From the IMG/VR virus record IMGVR_UViG_3300028394_000157, positions 1 through 38,755 of that record: 38,755 bases of DNA; one strand, 5' to 3'. The stretch comes from a virus. The translations under genes and the position numbers were made by a program. The notes under the pieces were generated by a model. The model had not been told where the DNA came from, did no database searches, and saw only the letters and a list, made by a program, of their open reading frames with translations. Positions 17,827 through 25,475 of this stretch are shown here, piece by piece. How positions within the stretch are numbered: position 1 is the stretch's first letter; the number at the start of each line of letters is the position of its first letter.

Positions 17827-20800
17827 ACCAATTTGATATGTTCCTGTAGATAGTCGATTAACCGCTGTAATTCTCGGAGCAATGACACATCACTGCCATT
17901 AAGACCGGTCAAACTAACTAGGCCACCGCCTGCGTATACCGGAGGAGCAGACCTTGGTCCATTAGTGATAATATCGCTAACAATGTTAAAGTTTCTTCTA
18001 ACAGCCTGCTGGGGCATGTAATCCCCACCATACTGGAAGAATGGATTGATAACCTGTGTAGCCACTGTGCCAGTCACTGATGTCACTGGTGTATTTGCAA
18101 TAACGGCCAAAGCTAGATCTCTAGCATAACTGATAGCCAAAGTCGTTGTGGTTACCTGATTGGCAACATAGTTAAATCCTTGGTTCCAATAACTTAATCC
18201 TGCCTCAACACTCTTTTGATTTCCACCTAATAGAATATCTTGGCTGACCGCATCAATAATTAGACCCGTATCTCTATAGCACAAATCTTGATTGTAACTA
18301 AATGACGTTGGATTAAACACTTGATCAAGATATGAAATTGTTTCTGCTACAATAAATTCTTTGTTAGCTTTGATTATATTGTAGGCATTAACTGTGGCAG
18401 TCGATGTACTGGCTGTTAACGAAATAGGTCTTATAGCGGCCGCAACTGACGGGCCATTAGTAATAATATTAGTAATAGTGTTGATACTAATTCCAATAGC
18501 CCGGGCGTCACTGATCGAACCTGTTGATAATCCTGTTACAGGTTTGACAAGTTTTTGTAAGGTATTAATTGGATTACCAACAATTAAAAATTGTGTAAGA
18601 CTACTGATAAAATCAAATGCCATTGTGGTGGCTGTAGTTTCATCAGGAATTACCGTGGTTCCGTTGGAACTGGCATAGTAGCTCAACCCGCTCTGTATTG
18701 CTTGACGATTTCCGCCATGTAAAAGATCAAATGCAATACTTTGTATAATATAACCTACATCTCTAGCACAGGTAGCAGTGCTATAAACAAATCCAGGGTT
18801 ATTGGCATTTACATAGGCCACAATTTCTTGCGCCATGTAGTTGGTATTGGTTGTTAGTAGATTTACAGTGTTCTGTACACTTAACAATTTACTAGGTGGG
18901 CCATTTGGCACAATTAAATCTGTAACACCTTCTATTCTACCATTTAGAATATTTAGAATTGTTGCAAATTCAGATCTAATGATTCCAACCTCGTTGCTGG
19001 TAGCATAATTGCTAGCAGTTGTTTGAATTCCGTTAGTATATCTAAATACACCGACCAATGCATCAGTGGCAGTGGTAATATTTTGAACAACTTTAACACT
19101 TAAATCTCTCAAATAGGTAATTGCGCTAATTGTAGGATTAATTTGATCTTTAATTAGACCAGTATATCTGTTTTGAGTAAAATATTGTAACCCTGCAAAT
19201 GTTGATTGACTATGTGTAGGAGTTGGATACAATAGATCGGCCGCAATACTATCAACAATAATTCTAGCATCTCTCCTGCACTTAATTTGATTATAAGGCA
19301 ATAATTTTGCAGGTATCGATAGATTATAATTAATATGATTAATTACATTTTCTTGAATAAATGTTCTGTTGGCCTGCAATAAAGTTTCAGCACTGACAAA
19401 TGCCGCATCTGGGCCTGTACTGGTGTAGATAGCAGGAGCAGATGATGGCCCATTTAAAATAATATTTGTTGTGATGTTTAGTAATTTCTCAACAGAATCA
19501 ATGGCAATTGCTCCGCCGGTTAATGCAGTATTTCTAACCTGACTAGCAACAGGAATTCCAACAGGAGGAATTAATACTGTGCATGAAGAATTTACAATAA
19601 TTTGTTTAGCCAGATCACCAATATAATCAAAGGCACTGACTGTTTGAGTTTCTTGTCCGGCAATTACACTGGTTACACCTCGATAATAAGCTAGTCCGTT
19701 TTCTACACTCTTTTGATTTCCGCCAAAAGCTAAATCGTAAGACATGTTTTCTACAATAATACCTGCGTCTCTGTAGCATAGCTGTCTGTTATAATCAAAG
19801 TTGTTCATTGTCCTGTCAAGGAATGCAATAACTTCAGCTTGAATAAATGGGATATTCCTAGTCAATAGATCGTAGGTGTTCAACACACTGGTAGCAGTGT
19901 TTTGTGTTAAATTAATTGGAGTTTTTCTGTCAGCTTCGGGGGGCCCGTTACGTAAAATTCTAGTTATTACATCAATATTATTTTGTAAAGTTGTAACCTC
20001 ATAGCTACTACCGTAGGTAGATGTGGTGTATTGTGTTACTGCTGTTTGATTTGGACTTAGAATAAGTTCCGATTTAACAATATTAGGAATAATACTTTTA
20101 ATAAAATTGTAGGCCGCAGTAGTAGCTGGGATTTCATTAGCAATCTGTGTAGCAGTTGTAGAAAAATTATAGTAATAAACACCACTCTTGATACTTTGAA
20201 CGTTACTATTATTACCAATTCCTGGATGCAAGAAGTCAAAACTTACGCTGTCAATAATATAGCCCACATCCCTGTAGCAGGTAGCAGTAGTATAATTTAA
20301 ACTAGGATAAGTAGCATTCACATAGTTAACTACCGCTTGTTGCATTGCGGCTTTGTTGGCCTGTAATGCATTATAATCAGTAACAATAGATCCAACTGTT
20401 GTAGGTAATCCGCCGTATGTAACTTGATCAGAGATGCCTATAAGACCAGTACTGGTGCTGACAATATTGGTAATAATGGTAAACAATGCATCTACTCGTG
20501 TTTGATTTCCTGGGCTAACATAGCTATGAGTTAAATTCTTTAGGTAATTTATTGCACCGACAGTTGCAGTTAATTCTGAATAAATTTGACCGGTATATCC
20601 GTCTTGATTCCAATATTGCAATCCAGCAAAGTTACTATCACTGGTACTGTTATACAACATATCTTCGGCAACGGCATTAACAATCAATCCAACGTCTCTA
20701 GAACATTTAGTTTGATTATAGGTAAAAGATCCGCTATTGAATGTGTTATCTACAAACGCAACAACCTGTGACTGTATGAATGGTTTATTAGCCAGCAACA

Positions 20801-22316
20801 ATGTACGAGCATTGAAGAATCCTGGATTTTGTTGTCCAGCATTTATACTTTGACCAATTGAAATAGATCCTGTGCTAACTGATACCACAATACTTGTGGT
20901 GTTAGCCAGCCATGTGCCCGTTCCCACAGCCGAAGGAACTTGAACTGTTTGGTTAGGGACAAACATTGTCCCATCTTTTAACCAAGGTCCGCTTTGATTG
21001 GTACAGTTTTGTACATACGGAGAATGGAATAGGTCGATTCTATTATCACCAGTTTGTGGTGGAAATGCTGTTGCATAAGCACCGCGGTTAACTCCGGCAG
21101 TGTAAGGTCCTTCAAGTAGACCACTACGACCATTTAAGAATGTCATGTAGTTAAGATAGCAACCACTTTCTAAATGGAACAGGTCTTGTGTTTTATTGAT
21201 CGGTTCAATAAAAGTTGTACGAATATCAGCGCCTCTAACAGAAGTATAAGGTTTTAGTCTAATAGGATTATCTTCTAGATAACGGCCTGCACTGACTAAA
21301 ATTTGTGTACCTGGTTGAAAATAAGGACTGTTTACTGCACCAGAAATTGTTCGGCACGCTCTGCTAGCATCCATAGCACGGCCGTCGTTGGTGTCATTAC
21401 CATCTACTGTTACATATAAAGTATTTGTAACTACAGGTGCAGTACCTATTGGGTTATTACCTCGAACTCGAATTTCACCGAATAGATCGGTCATGCCTGC
21501 ACCAAGTGCAATTGTGCCTGAACTGGCTGGAATGCTTAAGAATTTGCTGTAGACATCGTTTAGGTATTCATCAGTAAAATTATTACTAGGATAAACAGTA
21601 CCGCCTATAGTGATGTCTTTAGAAAAACTAGCACCACCTTTGACCTGTAAAACTCCGGTGTTTGTTGAAGTTGTATCTTCAGTGGCAACAATACTAACAC
21701 GGTCCACACTAAGTTCACCGCCTCTTGTGCCGCCGGTGTTGGGATAGTATACTAGACCGCTTTCTGTTTGCTGTTGATTATTAGAAAAACTATTATAAGG
21801 ACTTTGGACATCCTCATATAAAATTCCACTAGTCGGAGCTCTTTCACCAAATATCAAATAATAAGGGCTAGAATTGTTATTGGTTAAAATTACTACTTGA
21901 GAACTGGTTGTTGCTGTGTTGGCCTGTGCAATACGACCATAGATGAACCCGCCTACGTTTAAATCTTTTTCAATACCGACACCGCCGGTAAAATAAGCCG
22001 AACCGGCTTCTCTGTGAGCAATGGTGTCGTATACTTGATTAGGGTCTTGAGGAATTAAATAGTTAGCCGCTGGGTGGCCAACGTTGTCGGTGCCGAGAGA
22101 TTTAAATTTAGACCCGCCAGTCTTTAGGGTAAGGTTACCATAGATGTCAGCATCTCTATTAATTTTAGCATTTGCACCAATGTCTACATCATTGTTAACG
22201 ACTACTTTACCATCACTTTTTGTGGTCAGGTATACGTTACCGTTGGTAGCTGAAACGGTTGCGGTCTTACCGTCTTTATTCGGTGTTACATTTTTCGTTC
22301 CTGAAAAGCGAGCCAT
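17823..22316 (-). CDS. Giant virion protein: beta-helix start plus six C-x-R-D helical repeats
   Basis: This is a 1497-residue protein. Residues 1-250 are fibre-like (GGVGIEKDLNVGGFIYG, TNTGVLQVKGGASFSKDITI). Residues 298-440 form a right-handed beta-helix of pectate-lyase type: LYVTVDGNDTNDG, GTQILVSAGRYLEDNPI, LKPYTSVRGADIRTTFIEP, FHLESGCYLNYMTF, HSPYVQNCTNQSG. From about 505 to 1405 come six repeats of roughly 165 residues, each with 'ANKxFIQxEVxxYV', 'YNxxxCxRDxGxIIDSV' and 'GGNxxSVxAGLxYW', followed by a linker with 'ITNIIxNGP'. The C-x-R-D motifs start at 538, 680, 847, 1013, 1183 and 1346. The protein ends SLLRELQRLIDYLQEHIKLV. ATG is preceded by AAAGGAATAGAT. It is likely a host-contact structural protein; no catalytic residues of lyases can be assigned. 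The 652-residue ORF that follows seems to continue it. Confidence 0.86.
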   Translation of the reverse strand: MARFSGTKNVTPNKDGKTATVSATNGNVYLTTKSDGKVVVNNDVDIGANAKINRDADIYGNLTLKTGGSKFKSLGTDNVGHPAANYLIPQDPNQVYDTIAHREAGSAYFTGGVGIEKDLNVGGFIYGRIAQANTATTSSQVVILTNNNSSPYYLIFGERAPTSGILYEDVQSPYNSFSNNQQQTESGLVYYPNTGGTRGGELSVDRVSIVATEDTTSTNTGVLQVKGGASFSKDITIGGTVYPSNNFTDEYLNDVYSKFLSIPASSGTIALGAGMTDLFGEIRVRGNNPIGTAPVVTNTLYVTVDGNDTNDGRAMDASRACRTISGAVNSPYFQPGTQILVSAGRYLEDNPIRLKPYTSVRGADIRTTFIEPINKTQDLFHLESGCYLNYMTFLNGRSGLLEGPYTAGVNRGAYATAFPPQTGDNRIDLFHSPYVQNCTNQSGPWLKDGTMFVPNQTVQVPSAVGTGTWLANTTSIVVSVSTGSISIGQSINAGQQNPGFFNARTLLLANKPFIQSQVVAFVDNTFNSGSFTYNQTKCSRDVGLIVNAVAEDMLYNSTSDSNFAGLQYWNQDGYTGQIYSELTATVGAINYLKNLTHSYVSPGNQTRVDALFTIITNIVSTSTGLIGISDQVTYGGLPTTVGSIVTDYNALQANKAAMQQAVVNYVNATYPSLNYTTATCYRDVGYIIDSVSFDFLHPGIGNNSNVQSIKSGVYYYNFSTTATQIANEIPATTAAYNFIKSIIPNIVKSELILSPNQTAVTQYTTSTYGSSYEVTTLQNNIDVITRILRNGPPEADRKTPINLTQNTATSVLNTYDLLTRNIPFIQAEVIAFLDRTMNNFDYNRQLCYRDAGIIVENMSYDLAFGGNQKSVENGLAYYRGVTSVIAGQETQTVSAFDYIGDLAKQIIVNSSCTVLIPPVGIPVASQVRNTALTGGAIAIDSVEKLLNITTNIILNGPSSAPAIYTSTGPDAAFVSAETLLQANRTFIQENVINHINYNLSIPAKLLPYNQIKCRRDARIIVDSIAADLLYPTPTHSQSTFAGLQYFTQNRYTGLIKDQINPTISAITYLRDLSVKVVQNITTATDALVGVFRYTNGIQTTASNYATSNEVGIIRSEFATILNILNGRIEGVTDLIVPNGPPSKLLSVQNTVNLLTTNTNYMAQEIVAYVNANNPGFVYSTATCARDVGYIIQSIAFDLLHGGNRQAIQSGLSYYASSNGTTVIPDETTATTMAFDFISSLTQFLIVGNPINTLQKLVKPVTGLSTGSISDARAIGISINTITNIITNGPSVAAAIRPISLTASTSTATVNAYNIIKANKEFIVAETISYLDQVFNPTSFSYNQDLCYRDTGLIIDAVSQDILLGGNQKSVEAGLSYWNQGFNYVANQVTTTTLAISYARDLALAVIANTPVTSVTGTVATQVINPFFQYGGDYMPQQAVRRNFNIVSDIITNGPRSAPPVYAGGGLVSLTGLNGSDVSLLRELQRLIDYLQEHIKLV
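18150..20830 (-). repeat. Six-copy protein repeat with C-x-R-D signature (about 165 residues)
   Basis: In the 1497-residue protein the spacings between successive C-x-R-D motifs are 142, 167, 166, 170 and 163 residues. Each unit has two helical segments around C-x-R-D, then a GLxYW/Y motif, then a Thr-rich linker with NGP. DNA identity between copies is low, so the array is old and maintained at protein level. Confidence 0.8.
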
Positions 22317-22332
22317 ATCTATTCCTTTGATG

Positions 22333-22340
22333 TATTTATT
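22333..22340 (-). promoter_or_regulatory. Possible late promoter AATAAATA
   Basis: The minus strand reads AATAAATA, fitting the NATAAATA late box of T4-like cyanophages, between the stop at 22344 and the ATG at 22316. It is so close to the start that the transcript would begin near the Shine-Dalgarno AAAGGA, which weakens the call. Confidence 0.4.
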
Positions 22341-22343
22341 AAA

Positions 22344-22862
22344 TTAATGGATTCGCATCTCAACTGAATCAATTAATACCGGATCTTTATGAGGCCAATC
22401 CGGATGAGCTCGAAATCTAATCACTACCCCAAAGGTATTGTTTTGAACATCCGATACAGATATACTTTCTGCATTCCATATACTGATTTCGGAACCATAA
22501 ATTTTTTGAGGAAGTATATCTCTAGTGGCTTGATTTTCTCCCAGGGCAGTACCGTCAAGGCAAAGCTCGACAGTGTCATCTGTTGCTCTGCCATAGCGTC
22601 TGGTATTCAACCTAACTTCGATACCAGAAATTGTAGCAGGTAAATTTTGAAAATTAAATCCAGTGGCACGTATAAAATAAGTTTTATTTTTTATGTCTAA
22701 TTTAGGACTTCTTGCTGAATGAATTAAATTTCCATTTGATTGGGCAGATCGGTTGTCTAAACTTTTTATATTATCAAGGTATTCCCAAGCAATATCTATT
22801 AATTCTGCACCAGGTTCCGCATATTGATCAACGTGTGATGGTAGTGTCCATGAGGTAGTCAT
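22344..22862 (-). CDS. Virion-associated protein of unknown function
   Basis: This 172-residue protein has a compact predicted beta-sandwich pattern: YFIRATGFNFQNLPATISGI, EVRLNTRRYGRATDDTVELC, GENQATRDILPQKIYGSEIS, then NTFGVVIRFRAHPDWPHKDP and LIDSVEMRIH. The combination of 'I-x-G-I-E-V-R-L', 'D-D-T-V-E-L-C-L' and 'P-V-L-I-D-S-V' reminds me of small structural proteins found in unrelated tailed phages, possibly sugar-binding or fibre-adaptor; I cannot name the family. ATG at 22862 follows AGGTAAATACTGTC, a weak ribosome site. It is the first gene after the terminator at 22902-22925, 27 bases ahead of the giant beta-helix gene. No clear late box is seen upstream, though GTAAATAC is near-consensus. 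Confidence 0.82.
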   Translation of the reverse strand: MTTSWTLPSHVDQYAEPGAELIDIAWEYLDNIKSLDNRSAQSNGNLIHSARSPKLDIKNKTYFIRATGFNFQNLPATISGIEVRLNTRRYGRATDDTVELCLDGTALGENQATRDILPQKIYGSEISIWNAESISVSDVQNNTFGVVIRFRAHPDWPHKDPVLIDSVEMRIH

Positions 22863-22901
22863 GACAGTATTTACCTGATTTTATTCTATATGTACTAAAT
22901 G

Positions 22902-22925
22902 AAAAAGGACTCCGAAGAGTCCTTT
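22902..22925 (-). terminator. Intrinsic terminator with UUCG loop
   Basis: AAAGGACTC (22904-22912) pairs with GAGTCCTTT (22917-22925) around a loop that reads TTCG on the minus strand, the very stable UUCG tetraloop. The stem runs into two further Ts. It lies 17 bases after the stop of the 396-residue gene. Confidence 0.88.
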
Positions 22926-22942
22926 CCATGAATCTAATATTA

Positions 22943-24133
22943 TTAGACGTTTGACAGAGTAATGTAAGTACCTGTAGTATTACCAATAGTCCACGGAGCA
23001 ACTTGACCTGTGGTATAGATCGCTGTGCTTGTATTGTATCTGTTGACCACTGTTGCCTTGTGAGCAGTTAACTTGGTAACATAATAAGATGCACTAGTCC
23101 AGTCAGTGGCAATTAAGTTCATCTGCCCTTCTGCAGGTGTATTGCTAGCAACTAACTTGCACTGGCTTTGACCTTCTGCTGTTTTAACTAGATATCGACG
23201 ACTAGCTTCTTGTTTCATGATATCGCCTAGTACCGCAGAACTTCCGCCAACTACAAACGCATTAACTCTTAAACCATTTTGATAAGAGTTTGTTAATACT
23301 GCTGTAGCAGAAGCACCAGTGCCGCCACTGAATGTGATTGCGGCATCAGAAGTAGCAGTATAGCCGCGACCTGGTGTCAATACATCAACACTTTCTAATC
23401 CAGAAGTAATAGTTAAAGTTGCACCAGTTCCGCCTGATGGGCTAACTGTAGTTGCCTTAGCACCAGAAGTAAATGCGGTATAGTCGCCTTCTGTAGCAAC
23501 TGCTACAGTGGCAACACCCCAACTTGTTAAGTTCAAGATTAGACCAGAACCGTTGTGGTCAACACCATCTGCTACTTGAGTTAAAATAGCACCGCCAGTG
23601 TTTGCCGGAGCGCCTGCGCCAGACCATACACCCGGAGTGACCACAGTCCACCCACCTGCTTGAACTACACCAGTAACTGCGTTAGTAATGCGAACACGTA
23701 AAGGTGTTGTCCATGAACCGCCACTGTATGAACCACTGAATGTGTATTCATCACCGTTGTCAATTGAAGAACCACCGTTGTTTAGTGTTAATCCGTTAGT
23801 TTTTAATGCTGTTACAGTCCAGGTAGCAGGTGTTCCTGTTACTCCTGATGTTTGCGTTAATACATTATTGTATGCGTAACCAGAACCTGCCGCTGTAGCA
23901 ACAGCTGATAGTGCTTTGAAATTTGCTTGAACAGTTGCAGTTGCGGCACCGTCAAACGCAAAGTCTGGGTCACTTACTGTTACTGTTGGTGTTGATGCCC
24001 AGCCAGAACCGGCAACAATAGTGCTGTAACTAGCAACACCTTCACCGCCATAACCAGTTGTGCCACCTGTGGCGTGATTTTGATATGGATTATTTAAATT
24101 CGCAAAGAATTTCTTTTTAATCGGACGTCCCAT
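22943..24133 (-). CDS. Abundant-type beta-rich virion protein, possible capsid decoration
   Basis: This 396-residue protein starts GRPIKKKFFANLNNPYQNH, a basic N-terminus, then is glycine- and threonine-rich. It has the repeated phrase 'GSGWxSTPTVTVSDPxF / GSGYAYNNVL / GRGYTATSDAAITFSGGTGA', the turn-strand repeat common in phage structural proteins. The C-terminal third (DIMKQEASRRYLVKTAEGQS, CKLVASNTPAEGQMNLIATD) is more globular. It stands alone: a late promoter 82 bases upstream, a strong ribosome site (AAAGGAGAAACAAA) and terminators on both sides. It lies directly after the major capsid gene, where T4-like phages often encode a vertex or decoration protein, so high-level expression and a capsid-surface role are inferred. 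It shows no obvious similarity to gp24 or Hoc. Confidence 0.82.
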   Translation of the reverse strand: MGRPIKKKFFANLNNPYQNHATGGTTGYGGEGVASYSTIVAGSGWASTPTVTVSDPDFAFDGAATATVQANFKALSAVATAAGSGYAYNNVLTQTSGVTGTPATWTVTALKTNGLTLNNGGSSIDNGDEYTFSGSYSGGSWTTPLRVRITNAVTGVVQAGGWTVVTPGVWSGAGAPANTGGAILTQVADGVDHNGSGLILNLTSWGVATVAVATEGDYTAFTSGAKATTVSPSGGTGATLTITSGLESVDVLTPGRGYTATSDAAITFSGGTGASATAVLTNSYQNGLRVNAFVVGGSSAVLGDIMKQEASRRYLVKTAEGQSQCKLVASNTPAEGQMNLIATDWTSASYYVTKLTAHKATVVNRYNTSTAIYTTGQVAPWTIGNTTGTYITLSNV

Positions 24134-24214
24134 TTTGTTTCTCCTTTAATGTGAATCGTTCTATGATCTACGCGGATGGTACCGCATAAACTCTCTGTTA
24201 AGAGTGAACAATGT

Positions 24215-24222
24215 TATTTATG
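24215..24222 (-). promoter_or_regulatory. Late promoter CATAAATA for the 396-residue virion gene
   Basis: The minus strand reads CATAAATA, matching the NATAAATA late box. It lies just after the gp23 terminator and 82 bases before the ATG at 24133. The leader between them contains a small ACTCT/AGAGT hairpin. Confidence 0.7.
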
Positions 24223-24234
24223 GTTTAGTCAACA

Positions 24235-24258
24235 AAAAACGCCCCGGAGGGCGTTTTT
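24235..24258 (-). terminator. Strong intrinsic terminator after gp23
   Basis: AAAAACGCCC (24235-24244) pairs perfectly with GGGCGTTTTT (24249-24258) around a 4-base loop. This gives a 10-bp GC-cored stem ending in six Ts on the minus strand. It is 22 bases downstream of the major capsid gene stop and closes the head operon. Confidence 0.92.
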
Positions 24259-24279
24259 GTTTTGCTAATAAGCAGTTGA

Positions 24280-25455
24280 TTACTTGAAGCTTACGTTGGC
24301 AGTAGTGATAGCTACTTTACCTAGGTAATCACCAGCGTTGCCTAAAGAACTAGCTGTGTTGGTTAGAGCCACGTATCCATAACGTGTCAAGAAACCAACT
24401 ACTGGTTCAAAAGTTGCTGGGTCAAGAACAACGCCAGAACTCATCAAAGGAATGTATGGGCAATAGAACGCGGCCGCATCAGCCTCGCTAGAACCTTTGT
24501 ATCCGATAAGAACTTGGTTTGCATCTTGTGCAGTTGTGTCAGTCATGTATGCGTCAACATAAATGCGCATAGCACCGTTCAATGTACCAACAAACTTGGT
24601 GTTTGTTGGAGCTTCGAATGTGCCTTCTGTAGTACGAGCAAACGCACTGGTTGTAGCAGACTGAAGAATTGTCAATGCTTGGTTAGAAACAACAGCCCAG
24701 TTACCAGAACCACGACGTGTACGTTGAGCAATCAAGTTGCTTACACGGTTGATTTGGATAGCTAGAGCGGCGTGCTCGTCACCAACGAATGTAGCTGTAC
24801 CAGAAACTAATGACTGGTCATATGTTTCTTCTACGCTGGCTAAACTACGTAGGCTGTTTAGGATCTCTTGATCGATTTCAGCAGTGATTTCTTGTGCCAA
24901 AGCGGCCATGATTTCTGCTTCGATGTCAATACCTTGTTGAGCTTGTGCATCTTGAGCGGCCTCGAATGTCCAACGTGCGCTTAGTTTACGAGACTTAGCT
25001 TCGACTGGAGTCTTCAAGATTTGAATGCTCATCTTACGGCCTGGTTGACCTTCTAGGCTAGCTGTTGTAGTAGCTGTTGGGTTAGTACCGTCACCAGAGT
25101 AAGAACGAGCAATGTTGAATGGGCTTAGAGCTTCTTCACCAGCTGAAACTTCTGATGTACCTTCTGCATAACGAACACGTAGAGTGTGGATCTGTGCAAC
25201 AGGTCCTGTCATTGGCTGAACACCAATGATTTCGTTAGCGATAACTGTCGGCATAACACGACGGATAACTGGAAGAATCACACGGTTTAGTGTAGCGATG
25301 TTACCAGCACTTGTTGCTCCTGCTGTTGCAGACTCACCCAAGTAACGACGTGTATTTTCTAGGCATACGCCCATTGAAGCACGACGGTTACCAGATAGGC
25401 CTTCAAGCAGAGCTTCTTTGGTCTCTGACCATCTTTCATTTAATAGTTGTGACAT
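24280..25455 (-). CDS. 23: Major capsid protein gp23
   Basis: This 391-residue HK97-fold shell protein forms the hexamers of the T4-type head. Recognisable T4-like gp23 motifs include LPVIRRVMPTVIANEIIGVQ, PMTGPVAQIHTLRVRY, and the C-terminal FYCPYIPLMSSGVVLDPATF followed by PVVGFLTRYGYV. It is shorter than T4 gp23 (521 residues). The N-terminal propeptide is brief: ALLEGLSG contains L16-L17-E18/G19, which fits the T4 prohead-protease site (L/I)-x-E/(G/A), so mature protein may start at G19. The ATG is preceded by a very strong site, AAGGAGACAATAA. It follows gp22 by 20 bases and ends at a strong terminator. No separate late promoter is evident in the short gap before it. Confidence 0.95.
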   Translation of the reverse strand: MSQLLNERWSETKEALLEGLSGNRRASMGVCLENTRRYLGESATAGATSAGNIATLNRVILPVIRRVMPTVIANEIIGVQPMTGPVAQIHTLRVRYAEGTSEVSAGEEALSPFNIARSYSGDGTNPTATTTASLEGQPGRKMSIQILKTPVEAKSRKLSARWTFEAAQDAQAQQGIDIEAEIMAALAQEITAEIDQEILNSLRSLASVEETYDQSLVSGTATFVGDEHAALAIQINRVSNLIAQRTRRGSGNWAVVSNQALTILQSATTSAFARTTEGTFEAPTNTKFVGTLNGAMRIYVDAYMTDTTAQDANQVLIGYKGSSEADAAAFYCPYIPLMSSGVVLDPATFEPVVGFLTRYGYVALTNTASSLGNAGDYLGKVAITTANVSFK

Positions 25456-25475
25456 TTATTGTCTCCTTGAATAAA

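Noticed and set aside
17823-17890. Canonical slippery heptamer for the split beta-helix gene
   Set aside because: Every in-frame X XXY YYZ position in the overlap was read and none fits; only the overlap itself is reported.
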